Below are positions 13,677 through 29,272 of a stretch of DNA of 64,000 nucleotides, one piece after another. This DNA is from Brassica napus. Lineage: Eukaryota > Streptophyta > Magnoliopsida > Brassicales > Brassicaceae. The notes under the pieces are model-generated. The model had not been told where the DNA came from. It did no database searches and saw nothing but the letters and a program-made list of their open reading frames with translations. A program made the translations under genes and the position numbers. Position 1 is the first letter of the stretch, and every line of letters starts with the position of its first letter. The DNA is taken from assembly GCF_020379485.1 (NCBI RefSeq), contig NC_063452.1, forward strand, positions 8,845,065 to 8,909,064, given 5' to 3'.

Positions 13677-15333
13677 TTAAACTATATAAGCCATTAGTGT
13701 GCTTGGGTGGAAGCATATATTCCCTCTGAAAACCTACACGATATCAACTTTGCGTAAAGTAATTATGGTACATGTTATCAAGATTACCTTGATATTTTTG
13801 TTTCCAACATATTCTTACATGCAATTGTTCCATTCAGTAAAAATGAAAACTTTAGTAATATCAAAATAATAATTTAATACGTTATATTACATATTTATTC
13901 AGTTCAACTACATATATGTTTATTATGAAAACAATTTAGATACGCATTCTCTTCTCTACACAAAATGACCACTTATACATCTTTATCAAATTTGGACGTT
14001 TCTCAAGAAAATTCTCAGTGTATTTATGTCAAGCTACTTAGAAAATATAAAATCAAATTATCATCTCTTGGGCTGTACAAGATGAAATTGATTTTTGTTG
14101 AAGTCAGGTGTTTAAAAAAAAAACACTAATCAAATCACTAACTTTCATTGATGTTATATGGGAAAAAACATAAAGACATCATAATCTTTATTATTATATA
14201 AGTTGATGTATAAAAATTTTATATTTATAAATATATTAGTTTATTTTTATTATGTGATATATACAATATAATTTGATGATTATGTGAGTTATTAACCATT
14301 TCCATATTTAAATAATTTTGCTAAAAATGTGAATCTTTATAAAGGAATTTTACTTTGATAGTGCTATAAAAATTATTAATCATTATCATATTTTAAAATG
14401 TTTCTAAAATATGAAATATTTATAAAAGTTGTATATGTCAAAATTAGATTAATCTTGTTTATTTTTAAATTTATGTCATTTTTAATTTTTGAAAAGGAAT
14501 ATACTGATGCCACATAATCAAATTTGAAAAAGAAAATCAGTTTACAAATAATCTCTATAGGAGAAATTTTATATGTCACAACTAAATTGATATCATATTA
14601 TATTTTTTCAAAGTAATTTCATCTTTTTATTTTTGAGAATGAATGTGGCAACAACACATAAAAAAAAATCGCTTCATAATTAATGTCTAGATGATGTGTA
14701 CAAAACTAAAATTCTATACAATTACTATTTAATGAAATTTCAACTATTTCGAAAAGAAAAAAAAATTCCTATCAATTTTTATGATAACGACACCTCAATA
14801 GTTTTATTTTTGGACTTTTTAATATTATGTTAGGGATTTCCAGTAAATGATAGTAGAGAAATATAGAAAAATAAAATCTCACAGAAAGCGATAGAACATA
14901 AGAAGGTCCACTTTGGTTAAAAATATCTGCGACCGCAATGATGCCCACTCTTTGTGGTTCTCATCCTTCATCCTTCATCCTTCATCCTTCATCCTTTCGA
15001 TCCTCTCAATTCTCTTAACTACTCTCATTCTTCAAAAACTACCTCTAGTTTTCCTTTTTGTTATGGATAATATCTTGTCACAGATCTTGTCAAAATCAGA
15101 CAGTTCATATATGATCTAGATCATTGGTTGGAAAAATTGATATGAGAAAAGAACATGGACCCATTTGTTAGCTTGAAAGCTACTTTTAGAAACATATTAT
15201 GATAATATCTAGGAAAATTTGTGTCAGCATCAGTAACACCATATATATCACTACAGTATATCGTAATAGATTTATAGTACGTTGATAAATTAAGTTGGAA
15301 ATTATCAAGCACACAAATCTAAAGTCGATATTA
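13677..15333. other. AT-rich spacer
   Basis: No gene, RNA or clear transposon end is seen. A 7-base microsatellite (CATCCTT, about five copies) lies at 14962-14996. The stretch ends at the left border of CACTA-3. Confidence 0.5.
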
Positions 15334-15354
15334 CACTACAAGAAAACAGCGGTA

Positions 15355-15665
15355 TTCTGACAGACATTCCGACGGAAAATGAAATCCTCGGAATATCCCG
15401 AGAAATTTCCGAGGATATTCCGAGGAAACACAAAATTTGGTTTCTTCGGAATTTCCTCGGAATATACCGACGGAATTCCGAGGAAATATCAATCCGTCGG
15501 AATATTCTTATGGAATACCGAGGAGAAATGTATTCCTCGGAAAAAACCGATGAATTCCGAGGATATATTATAGCCGTTGGAGAGCCGTTGGGAGATTTTA
15601 AAAATTCCAAGGAAATTCCGACGAACTAGCCGTTGGCGTCGGAATTCCGTCGGAATTTCCTCGGT
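15355..15665. repeat. CACTA-3 5' subterminal motif array
   Basis: Copies of TTCCGAGGAA, TTCCTCGGAA and TTCCGACGG in both orientations are packed between the 5' end and the TATA box TATAAATA at 15685-15692 that precedes the TNP2-like gene. Confidence 0.8.
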
Positions 15666-15822
15666 CTGTCGGCAGGATTTCAACTATAAATACAAGCACC
15701 CCTCTTTGTCTTCATTCACTCCATATCTTCATCCTCCCTCTTACTCTCTTTACACACGAATTTGATTCATAAAAAACATCTCTTCTTCAAATTATTTTCG
15801 TTCTTGGATCGATCGACCTCAT

Positions 15823-18800
15823 TTGGATCCGAACACGAGATTGCTTACGGAAGAATACCAACGAGGTATAACCGAATTCATGGGGTTAGTTCACCGACAA
15901 CCGGAAGCAAAAACAGATATGTTAAGATGTCCCTGCTCTAATTGTAAAAATAGAAAGATTATTAAAGAGTGGGATGTTTGGACTCATCTATATTTGAGTG
16001 GGTTTACACGAAGTTACAAAATTTGGTATCATCATGGGGAAACTGATTATGAACATGGTAGTACTAGCGAACCTCAGCCAGCGGTTAGATTAGAAGAACC
16101 AATTAGAACAGATGTAGATTATGGTGTAGGTACTGAGCAGATGGTAAATGATCATTTTAGAGGGGAAGATTTACCCAATGCACAAGCTAGGAGATTTTAT
16201 GATATGTTGGATGCTGGAAAGCAACCATTGTACGAAGGTTGCAGAGATGGTCATTCAGCTTTATCATCTGCTACAAGATTGATGGGCATTAAAACAGATT
16301 ATAATTTGGCTGAAGACTGTGTGGATGCGATTGCTGATTTTGTAAAAGGTATTCTACCCGAGGATAATGTAGCTACTGGTTCATACTACGAGGTTCAGAA
16401 ACTCGTAGCTGGTCTTGGTTTATCGTATCAGGTAATAGATGTATGCAGCGACAACTGCATGATTTATTGGAGGGCGGATTAACAGCGGGTTACATGCAAA
16501 TTTTGTGGGAAGCCTTGTTATAAAGATACGAGTGGAAGAGTTCCAGTGCCATATAAAAGGATGTGGTATTTGCCTTTGACGGAAAGGTTGCAGAGGTTGT
16601 ATCTGTCTGAACGCACAGCGCAACCAATGAGATGGCATGCAGAGCACTCAACAGATGGTGAGATCAAACATCCTTCAGATGCAAAAGCGTGGAAGCATTT
16701 CCAATCAAAGTATCCCGACTTTGCGTATGAGAGAAGAAATGTCTACCTTGGATTATGTACTGATGGTTTCAACCCGTTTGGCAAGAGTGGAAGACAGTAT
16801 TCTCTATGGCCAGTCATTCTTACACCATACAACCTACCCCCAAACTTGTGCTTGCGACGAGAGTTTTTGTTTCTCTCGATTTTCGTTCCCGGACCAGAGC
16901 ATCCTAAGAGATCACTTGATGTGTTTCTTCAGCCACTAATATATGAGTTGCAACAACTATGGGCTCAAGGTGCTGAAACATACGATGTTTCGTGTAAAGA
17001 AAACTTTCAAATGCGGGCAGTACTAATGTGGACAATAAGTGATTTTCCAGCATATGGTATGTTATCTGGATGGACAACGCATGGAAGGCTATCATGTCCA
17101 TATTGTCAAGATAACACTGATGCTTTCCAACTAAAACACGGAAGGAAAACGTGTTGGTTTGACTGTCACAGGAGATTCCTACCACCTGATCATCCATATC
17201 GTAGGAGTAGGAATTTGTTTACGAAGAACAAGAGGGTGTTTGACAGTCCACCTCCGGAAATTTGTGGGAAAGATTTGAAGACACAACTAAGAGATTTTGG
17301 TGCAGAAAGGACGCCAGACGTCGGTGGACATGAGCGTTTTCCGGTAGATGTTGTTGGAGACCTACATAACTGGCACAAAAAAAAGTATTTTCTGGGATCT
17401 GCCATACTGGGTGGATCATCTGCTAAGGCATAATTTAGATGTCATGCATATTGAGAAGAACTTTTTTGACAATCTCATGAACACGATCCTTAATGTTCAA
17501 GGTAAAACAAAGGATAATTTGAAGTCAAGACTGGATTTAGTCGATATATGTGCTCGTTCAGAACTTCATGTTGATGAGAATGGTAGGGCTCCTTTTCCCA
17601 TATACCGACTTGATGCAGAGGGAAAAGATGCGTTCTTTGATTGGATTTCAAACGATGTGGAATTTCCAGACGGTTACGCATCTAATTTTCGTAACTGTAT
17701 CGACAGAAAGGAAGGAAAGTTTACTGGCTTGAAAAGCCACGATTGCCATGTAATGATGCAGCGCCTCCTTCCGTTTGCCTTCAAGGAACTATTACCACGA
17801 AATGTTCATGAAGCAATTGCAGGGATAAGTGGTTTCTTCCGCGATTTATGCACGAGATCAGTGACTCTTGAAGGTATTGAAAATTTGAAGACTAACATAG
17901 CCGTGATTCAGTGCAACCTTGAGAAGATATTTCCTCTCTCATTTTTTGACGTTATGGAGCATCTTGTTATTCACCTGGCAAGAAAGTTGGAACTTGGTGG
18001 TCATGTGCAGTATAGATGGATGTATCTGTATGAGCGGTATATGTTCCATTTGAAGAAGATGGTGAAAATTTTAAGTAGGGTGGAAGGTTCTATAGTCGCA
18101 CAGATGAACAATAAAGAAACTTCAAACTTTGCCGAGTACTACTTTCCAGCAGAAGTTCAGACCAAAAACAGAAGACCTGCTCGGCATGATGATAGAGGCG
18201 AACGTGCAACATATCATGTTACGGTTCCAGACATTTTCACAGAAGTTGGACGACTTAGCGGAAAACCAAAGGACCGTCGACTTACTGAGCAGGAGCGCAG
18301 TAATTTGCAAACATATTTGTTCACCAACTGCGAAGATGTTCTTAAATATGAGAGGTAAATAAATTAGCTTACAAATTTTTATTTTAACAAGTTGAAATTT
18401 AAATCTTAATTAATTACACTATTGTCATCATATGTACAGGATTTTCATGGCGGAAAAGCGGTTCGAATATAGATACGCCACAGAGGACGAACTAGAAGAA
18501 ATGAAGCAGAGAGAATTTGCTGGATGGATGTTTACTTATGTGAGTGCTTTAAACAAATTAAAATATCATTTATCACATATTTATACTAATTCACATTTAT
18601 TGATATAACATATATATGTGCTATTAATAGGTGTCTGCTGGTTTGGCCAGAGGTGAAACATTTGACGATTGGATACGCGAGATGGTCGTTGGACAAAACT
18701 TTGTTGTGAAGTCATATCCGAGATTTTGTACTCGAGGATATGCATTCACAACTCAAAAGAGGAGACGTTCGAGTACGACTTATGATGTTGGCGTTTGTTC

Positions 18801-19181
18801 TGCATCAGGAGATGATGTATACTACGGATACATACATGAGATTTTAGAAATCAAGTATTTGGGCATGGTTGGATTGCACTGTACTGTTTTCTATTGTGAT
18901 TGGCACGACAACACTCTAGATCGAGGTGTGAGAACAGATGCATTTGGTGTTACATCAGTAAATTCGAGGCGAAAGCTGCAATATTATGATCCTTTCATTC
19001 TTGCTTCTCAGGCCGATCAGGTAATTAAATGTAATTATTCAGAATGATTCATCATCATGTGTATTAATTTATAATTTTACTAATAATTTTTTAAATGTTA
19101 TAGGTTTTTTATATCAAGTACCCCCGGGTATGGAACAGAGATGATCCATGGGTTACTGTTACATCGACTTTTTTTTTTTAA
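15823..19181 (+). pseudogene. TNP2-like CACTA transposase (second lineage), broken
   Basis: Domains run in order: a transposase-associated region with CPCSNCKN, TNP2 transposase (WHAEH, CTDGFNPFG, RLSCPYC), DUF4218 (HNLDVMHIEKN, LKSHDCHVMMQR) and DUF4216 (YDVGVCSASGDDVYYGYIHE). No ATG opens the frame; the expected Met-Asp-Arg-Ser start appears as TTG at about 15805, followed by a small indel. A stop lies at 16480-16482 and a frameshift in an A-run near 17378-17386. Later exons are 18440-18539, 18631-19020 and 19104-19181. The last runs into a T-tract and the internal motif array, losing the usual tail. Unlike CACTA-1 and -2 there is no intron before the GFFRDLC-type motif (near 17825). Confidence 0.92.
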
Positions 19182-19890
19182 TAGAAATACCGAGGAAATT
19201 CCGAGGGAAAATAGGTTTTCCTCGGAATTTTCTCGGAATAGACCTTCTCGGTTTAGGGATTTGATTATAGAGTCCTTTTCCTCGGAATTTCCTCGGAATA
19301 TTCCGACGGAATTCCGAGGAAGATAAGGGTTTCCTCGGAATTCCCTCGGAATATTCCGAGGAAATTTCGAGGAATTAGGGGTTTTTAAACCGAAAACAAC
19401 GTTTTCCGGATTGAATAACACGTATATAACCTTGATTAAGTGTCTTAACCAGATTATGAAGTCAAACTTTGGTGTTTTACCCAATAACAAACACTTTTAC
19501 GATTGCATGAACGAAAACCACACAACATAAGAGAAACACTTATACATTTTAATAAACGGTAAAGGGAATACTTACAATTATTTTTGAAATTTTGTTATTT
19601 CATGGTTTATGATCATCTATACAAAGAATCCTCAATGGTATGCATTACAATTGTATAAGAAATGAAATACGGCAAAAAAAATCGATGTTTTGAAACCCCA
19701 AACCCTTTTTCCTCGGAATTTCCTCGGAAATTACCGAGGGTATTCTGAGGAAACATGGTTCCTCGGAATATTTTCATTTAACCGGGTAAACCAAGCCGCC
19801 AAATATTTCGCGAAAATTGAATTAATGATTTCCGAAGAAATTCCGACGGAAATATATAATTTTTCCGAGGAAATTCCGACGGACATTTTC
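19182..19890. repeat. CACTA-3 internal motif clusters before the TNP1-like gene
   Basis: Two clusters of TTCCGAGGAA/TTCCTCGGAA words, at 19190-19375 and 19705-19890, flank about 330 bases of plain AT-rich sequence. They stand just upstream of the TNP1-like gene's presumed transcription start, as in CACTA-1 and -2. Confidence 0.7.
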
Positions 19891-20227
19891 CGTTGGACGC
19901 CTCCTTTTATTAGGTCGAACCAGATCTTCTTCCCCATTTCTCTCTTCCTCTCTCCGCCGAAGCTCTCCTTCTCTCTCACCCTCTCCGCCGAAGCTTTCCT
20001 TCTCTCTCGCGATTTCCGCCCTAATCCTCCTCAATTTCAGTCACTGATCATGTATGAACCCTATCCCACTCTCTTAGGTTAGATTTGTTAGGTTTTTAAG
20101 TAGATTTGATGATTTTGGAATGATATTTATAGATTTTTGTTAGGGTGAATGGTAGGATTGTGTAAAATCGAGTTTGATTATGGTATTCACTTGATTTGGA
20201 TTTTTTTTTTAAGTTTTTATTAATTTT

Positions 20228-20260
20228 GTGATTAAAAACTATTATTTGGGATTTTCAAAA

Positions 20261-20292
<32 letters not shown>

Positions 20293-20664
20293 TAATATAA
20301 ATTTCTATATTTATTAAACATTTTTAATATTATTAAAACTATTTTTTTGTAATTATTAAACTATTTTTTATTTATTAAAACTATTTTTTGTTTATTAGAA
20401 CTATTTTTATATATTTATTAAACATTTTTAATATCTATAAAACTTTTTTTGTGATTAAAAACTATTATTTGGTATTTTTTAAAACAAAAAAAAAATATAT
20501 ATATATATAATATAAATTTCTATATTTATTAAACATTTTTAATATTATTAAAATTATTTTTTGTAATTATTAAACTATTTTTTATTTATTAAAACTATTT
20601 TTTGTTTATTAGAACTATTTTTATATATTTATTAAACATTTTTGATATCTATAAAAAATTTTTT
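20228..20664. repeat. Tandem duplication of about 220 bases in a TNP1-like intron
   Basis: Units 20228-20450 and 20451-20664 are near-identical, each starting gtgattaaaaactattattt, with a third partial start at 20665. The units are built of attaaactattttt words and an AT dinucleotide run. They lie in what corresponds to the first intron of the TNP1-like gene. Confidence 0.8.
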
Positions 20665-20685
20665 GTGATTAGAAACTAATTACAG

Positions 20686-22326
<1,641 letters not shown>

Positions 22327-22477
22327 TTTTTTTTTTTTTCAAAAACTCGGAATGTTTTATTTTTATTTGTACAACTTTGAATATTATCTAATATGTTTTC
22401 AATTTTAATTTTAATTTTATATTTTCGAATTTAAATTTCAAAAATTTTATTTTTAAAATTTTTTTTTTTTTTGAAAT

Positions 22478-22875
22478 TCCGAGGAAATGAACCCTTGGAA
22501 ATTTCCGACGAACATTTCCTCGGAATATACCGAGGGACTCCTTCCTCGTAATATACCGAGGGACTCATTCCTCGGAATTTTCCGAGGGCTCTGTTCCTCG
22601 GAAATTCCCGATGAAAATTCCGAGAAACATTTCGTCGGAACTTCCGAGGTTTGGACCATCGGAAAGTCCATCGAAATATCCCGATGAAGTTCTCCCTCGG
22701 TATATTCCGAGGACCTTTCCGACGAACTGGTGGTCCTCGGAGTTTCCTCGGTAATTTCCGAGGGATTTCCGGGGAAAAATGAATTTCCGAGGAGTTATTT
22801 CCGAGAACTTGTTTCGTCGGTATGTCGTCGGAATAACGTTATTCTGATCACATACCGACGATTTTTTCCCTCGGT
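22478..22875. repeat. CACTA-3 3' subterminal motif array
   Basis: Many alternating TTCCTCGGAA, TTCCGAGG and TTCCGACGA words run to the 3' inverted repeat. Open frames here are repeat artefacts. Confidence 0.8.
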
Positions 22876-22900
22876 ATGCCCCTGTTTTCTATTAGTGTGA

Positions 22901-23328
22901 TGGTAAGCTATAATATTTGAGTATATAATTTGACTTTTGTAATCTATTTAAATGCATGAAGAATTAAGAAAGGTAATGAGAAAACTATATGGTGGTAAGC
23001 TATAATATGTAAGTATATAATTTGTCTATCTGTTGCTATTTTTTGTCACAATAGCATACATTATGTGGGTTTGAATTTGAATGGTGATAGAAATATAAAC
23101 CACTAGAATAACAAAAAAAAAAGAAAAAAAAACATAAACCACTACACTACATGTCATGGTAATCCGTTATCATTTGTAAATCATTGTTTTAAAAATAGGT
23201 TTAGACGGCGACTAAACATTAGAATTTAAACGAAACAAATTTATAAAACAATTTGTTTAAAAATTGAATTACGCATTCAAAAAAGCAGTCTAGATGTCCA
23301 CTTAAAGCAATAATCCTTTTAAAACGTC
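22901..23328. other. Spacer between CACTA-3 and Copia-1
   Basis: No gene. A direct repeat of about 32 bases starting tggtaagctataatat is present at 22901 and 22993. The rest is AT-rich. Confidence 0.4.
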
Positions 23329-23333
23329 TAATT

Positions 23334-23630
23334 TGTTATAAATTAATTGGTGAATGTTCATAACCGGCCCGGTCCATAACCGGCCTAAACCTTAGAGAGA
23401 GACGGTCCAAACCCTAGAGAAAGAGGCAGCGGCCGCGGCATGGAGAAAGAGGGAAAGTCGGCTAGAGACTTTCCATTCTTCTAGTTTTCCTATTTCATCT
23501 ATGTTTATGATTTGTAATCTTTCCATTTATGTATTTTCATTTATCTCTCATGTAACCCTTATATAAAGGGATCTCTTATTCATTAATAAAACACAGTAAT
23601 ATTCAGACCTAAAACCTTCGTTTTACAACA
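23334..23630 (+). repeat. 5' LTR of Copia-1
   Basis: 297 bases, TG...CA. It contains a TATA-like ttatataaagg near 23570 and an aataaaa polyadenylation-type signal near 23584, so transcription would start and end in the last 60 bases. Confidence 0.93.
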
Positions 23631-24657
23631 CGTTATCAGCACGATAGCCTCCAACACCCTGAGCCTAAAACCAAACCCCTAAAACCCTAAACAAAAAGAA
23701 TCTACCTCGGAACTTCAAAGAGGTCGTTCTCCCAAACCGTGAGGACCCAGAAAACAATCAAAATATCAAATCGAAGCTCTTTCCAAGACGAATCAGTCAG
23801 TGCAAACCGTTTGTCGATCTGACCACCGACGCGCCCTCACGCACCGATACAGTGTGCGCCAATTTGCTTTGGAACCCTAATCCGAACCCGACGAACCCTA
23901 ATCTGTTCTTGCAAGCGTTCCAGCTCGTGTTCATCCGATCAGCCTCAGCCCTGAGGCGTTCCTGATACTAGACGAACTCAGCCTCAGCTCCATCCGTTCT
24001 CAGCTTACATCCTGGACAGCTACAGCTCGCGTTCCCGATCAGACGCGTTCCGTTCCAGCTCGCGCCTCAGCACGCGTCCATTCTAGCTCGTTCCAGCTCG
24101 CGTTCCAGCTTGTTCCAGCTAGCGTCCCGTCCAGATCGAGGTTCTCTTGGTGGTCCGGTTCTACAATCTTCAAAACCTAAAGGTAATTCGAATTCTGAAA
24201 ACATGAATCGAATATGGTTGTTTTGTAAAGATTGAAACCCTAAAATATAATCTCTAAAAGGATGAAAGCCATAGGATAATAGATCGATACCCTATGAGTA
24301 AATCGAAGCTCTATAAGTTCAATCCAAACCCTAAAATCGAGATTTGATCCATTGATCAATTAAAATCAGAACATTGAAGGTTTTGAATCTCAAAATTAAA
24401 CTCCCTTGATCTAAGATCAAATCGAATTCCCAAAACCGTAATTTGAAAAATCGATTTTAATTGTTTGGATTTTAAAATTTTTTGTTTGATTGATTGATCA
24501 CCTAAAACTATGATTAGGATTGTTTAAACTTGAATCTTGAATCTGAAGTAATTGGCTTGTTTAAATCAAAACCCTAATGATCTAGTTTAGATTGTTTAAA
24601 AATCAAAATCTGAAACTATATGATTAGGTTAAACTGTTCTAGACATAATCATACTTG

Positions 24658-25612
24658 TGGCCGTGTGGCCTTGTTGCATTCATACCTAAACCTAATCACA
24701 TTGATTGATTTCAATTGCACTTAGAATCTCATGTTAGGATGGTATTGAAATTGAAATTGAAATTGAAATTAAGTATGATTGTTCTTTGCTTGGCCGATTA
24801 GCTAGCTTGTGTTGAGTACATTGTATAAACTGATATAATGCATCTATGCTAGGATTGCAATTACACAACAAACTATATGCATTGATCCTGAATTGAATCA
24901 TTAGCCGTGCGGCTTGTTTTCATGTTTTGGCCGTGTGGCTTCCTCATGGCCGTGTGGCTTCTTCTTGGCCGTGAGTCATAAACCTTAGCCATAAGGCTTG
25001 CTTGCTTGATTGATTCTATTGATTGTGAGTTAAGTCAGGTAGATTGATTGCATATTGAATCTGAAACCCTAAATCTCGAATTTGAATCCCTAAGGGCCTT
25101 GAAACCCTAAATCGCATGATATTGATCCAAATTGAGTTTAGGTTTGATTCTTGTTATTTTGACTGATCTAATTGATGTCTTGAAAGCTAAGGTGCTAGAT
25201 TATTTTGATTCTCATAAAATCTGAAACTCTAGCCACATTTTGTATTGCTAAGATGATAAAACCCTAATTGGATCAACATAGATTGTTTGCATCATAGCTT
25301 GGCCGTGTGGCCTTTATTGCACCTTACTATCATAGTCGTGTGGCTTGCATACATCATATCACCTTGATCACATATAGAATCCGAAAGCTAAGATCGTATG
25401 CATCATATATCTATCTAGCTGTGTGGCCTCTTTGCTTGCATCATGACTGTATGACCGTGTGGCCTTGATTGTATTGCATTAAACCCTCATAGCCGTGTGG
25501 CTTACTTACTGATGCATTGATCATTACTTGATTGCTTGCTTGGCCGCATCATACATCACCTACGCCGTGTGGCCTCATTGCACATCACCCCTATAGCCGT
25601 GTGGCTTGTTTA
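24658..25612 (+). repeat. Dispersed GGCCGTGTGGCC-type hairpin repeats in the Copia-1 leader
   Basis: About a dozen copies of (g)gccgtgtggc(c/t)t occur between the 5' LTR and gag (near 24658, 24903, 24930, 24950, 25300, 25335, 25417, 25452, 25491, 25565 and 25593). The perfect form is a 4-base stem with a GTGT loop. Copia-2 has only one similar site, near 36016. Confidence 0.75.
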
Positions 25613-25691
25613 TTAGGAATGCATTAACTCGATTGTTTACTTGGTCACACGATTTATTTTCTTATAAAGATTGAGTGATATATGATTACAG

Positions 25692-26115
25692 ATGTCGAAA
25701 ATCAGCAATCTAGATTATGCTGCCCTAAATCTCTTTGGAGATAATTATTTACAATGGGCATTAGACACAGAGATTGTCCTAAAATCAAAGGGCCTCGGTG
25801 AATGTATCATCGAGGACAATAATGCAAGTGAAAGTAATAGATACAGGGCAATAATGATTACTCGCTAACCCTAAGCCAATGAGGCTGCAGAAAAAAAAAA
25901 ATCTAAAGAAAGCAACCACGTCCATCATGATAAACCATACGACTGTAACCGTGATGGATGGAAAGGACGTGGGCATAGCCAAACCACCTTATACGACCAT
26001 GGACATAGGAATCACTATAACCGTGGTTGTGGACCCAGTTTTGGCCATGGTTAAGGGAGAGGAGGCTGTGGCATTTCTAAGCCACCACACTCGACCAAGT
26101 CAGTGTGCCATAAGA
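25692..26115 (+). pseudogene. gag remnant of Copia-1
   Basis: The frame opens with MSKISNLDYAALNLFGDNYL, very close to the Copia-2 gag, and stops at 25866-25868 after 58 residues. The sequence then jumps to the later Lys/Glu-rich and Gly/Arg-rich part of gag (25880-26115), with frame changes. Most of the central gag is deleted compared with Copia-2. Confidence 0.85.
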
Positions 26116-29100
26116 TATGTAACGGGGAATCATTAGGCTTAAACATCTGATTGTCTAAAAAGAATAATGTTGATTTCGACTTCTGTGTTTGCTTTGCTTT
26201 ATGTTTGTGATTTTCTTGAATTAAGAACTTATATTATAAGATGAATGAATGATTTTAGATATGACTAAGAAAACACCAATATATAAGGCAATGTTGCGGG
26301 TATAGTCAGTCAGATAAGGGCCTGCAACCAGTATAGAGTTTCCTAAAGGGCTATGGCTAGACTTAGTACATTGGCGCCTAAAGAGGCTAAGTACATTGGT
26401 GCCTAAAAAGAGCACGCAGGCTTGAAAGACCTAATGCTCTATATCCACCCATAGAAGCCCATTGAGTTTATAAGATATATGATATAAGAATGGTTTCCAT
26501 ATAGAAACAATGGGCAAAGGAAACAAAGAGTGGTCGAAACTATACATGCATTCTCTACTGATCTAGACTATGCAAAGATCAGTATGATAAGAGGCAAGAG
26601 CCATGGTAACCAGATTGGTATACCCCACGAAAATTATACACTATATCGCATGACCGGATTAGCCATCCTGGTCTAAACTTGATGAAAAAGATTGATATTA
26701 AAAGGGCACACAAAGTTATCTCATAGTATCTCACGTTGTGTAACATGTACACAAGGGAAACTCATTAGGCTATAATGTCCCAAGCATCTGCAGATTATAG
26801 TATGATCATGAGGGGGAGTGAGGACAAACCCGTGGTCCATGACCATACTATAAACACGGATATAACAGCTTGATAACAGTTTGGCCGTACAGGCTATTAC
26901 CTATAAGGTTCAGACTCTAAAGTCTATAAGCTTGGGGACATCACGAGTTTTACATGTATATAAGGTTAATATGCATCAGGCCATATAAGTGAGCATAGAT
27001 ATTCCCATCTCAGATTGAATACGGGTCATGAGCCAGACATATACCATCTTAAGAGACTATTGAATAAACCACCACAGACATATGTGCCGTCTAAGATGGA
27101 ACCTCAGAAGAGGATTGAGAATATATGTTGGATAAAAGTATGTCTTTCTCCCACGAGTTTTAAGAGACCTTGAGCCAAATATGGGTGATCAGATTGAGGT
27201 CAGGTGCACGGATTTCATGACTAATGAATCCGACTATCCAACAGTAGAAGGAGAAAGTTATAAGCTGGTAAAGATTAAAAGAATGATAAGATAAATAGAA
27301 TGGTATCAACCATCATTGTCTTGGCAAGATCCTCGGACTAAAAGTATGATTTAAGACGTTCAAAGAAAGATTATACAAAGCTAGCTAATCTAGATGCCAT
27401 ACACTGACCCGAAAAGAAAAGAAAAGAATGACTAAGTCATAACCAGCTTAGCACCAAATGAAATCTGATGTCCTAGAGACACAGTCAAGTTGCTACAGAG
27501 TCTATACAAGATATACCAAAGTGTTCCATAAGATAAGGAACCTCGGAAAGAAAAGGTGCATAGAATACAGATCCGAGGTCAAAATAGAAACCATACCAGA
27601 CATTGAGAAAAGGCTGTGCAGCTAAACATCTAAGGTACCAAACCATGTAGTTTGGGACGCCAAGCTACTAGGTAACAAAGGTCCTGGATAATGAAATCTC
27701 AAATCGATTAGATCATGTCTGGAACACAATGGAACCACACATATATATAAGTGTCGACACATGAGAGTTATATTTGTATAAGGATACATAAAGTAGTAGC
27801 ACTTGAGTTTAAAGATATAAACGAGGATCATGAACCCACGAAAGAGTACTCATAAAGATTAAAGATTAGATTGAAAGATAAACGTGGGGTTCAAGGTATC
27901 TAAAGAAGAGATAGGCGTATTGGCCATACACATATACAGAAACACCATCTGATAAACCAGTGAAATAGATGAGTCTTGTGAGGGAAAAGAAATCGTGAGA
28001 GATGGTACATGATCACGAAGTGTAAAGGTGTTCATGTTTTCCTACTAACAACATTCGATCATAGCTTGTTACACAAGGATACTCACAGAGACCAAAGGAA
28101 CAAATTATAAGGAGATAAACTCCTATGTGGTGGATGCTGCTACAGATTTTCGAAAAGGTCTGGTCATAAGAAAGAAATTAGATTGACATACACTGATGTA
28201 GTAAGCAGCATATGGATCACTGGATAAAGAACATCATTGTTCCTAAGCTGTTCATGGACTGAAACAAAGCAGCTGCATATATTATGTAAAGGAGTTGTAT
28301 AAGAACAATCCAATTCAGTTCATATACTTATAAAAGAGATTTGAATTCCTTGTGTTTACTTATACTAAACCAGCCTAAAGAAAGGTTAATTGATTGATAC
28401 AAATTATTTATTAAATCTGTGTGGGTGTCTGGCTAGAGGCGTCCGGCCCTTCTTCTTTGATCATGGCTAGTGAAAAGAAAGATCAGCCATCGTGTTGTAG
28501 TCCATAAACACATGTGGCCGAGGTCCATGACCTAATATGCGTGATATGGTCCACGGCAAGAAAGGTCATGGGACGCCATCATATATTAAGATAGGACTGC
28601 AAAGACTAATGAATGTAGCATTGCCAAAGGCAAGAAGAGTCGATAGTCATGTATGAGGTCCATGAGTGTATTTGGCTGCAGAGCCATAGTTCAATGGGAT
28701 CGTAAAACTCATTACAGCAATAATCATTGATCACATCTTAATCTTAGACACTCATGAGACAAGTTATAAACATGTATAGGCGAGATCTATGACTCAAAAT
28801 GAATCGATCAGATTAGAGTGTGGTTGATATACATCCGTGTGGAAAAGATGCACCGGGACATAGACTTATGACTTGAGATTACAAGTTCATGGCACCATGC
28901 TCAGCATGTATATTGTCTGTAAGTCTGACCGACCAAATTAAGAGTAGTCGACAGCAAAGATTCACTTATTGACCATGCACACACGATGTCATAAGACATG
29001 AGAAAAGACCGGAGAGGTCAAAGTAATCCAGTTACGATTTAGTAATAAACTTGGCCGATTTGTTTACTTCCTACCTGCACGTTCAGGAAGCTCACACATC

Positions 29101-29272
29101 AGATGTGTAGGTTGAAGAACTTCCACTGAGGTTTACATCAGGGAGAGTAGTACGTGTTGTGCTCTTTTTCCTTCATCATGGTTTTGTCCCACTGGGTTCT
29201 CCTGATAAGGTTTTAATGAGGCAACATTAAGCGTATTACAATCCCTGAATGGTTATGGCATCCAAGGGGGAG

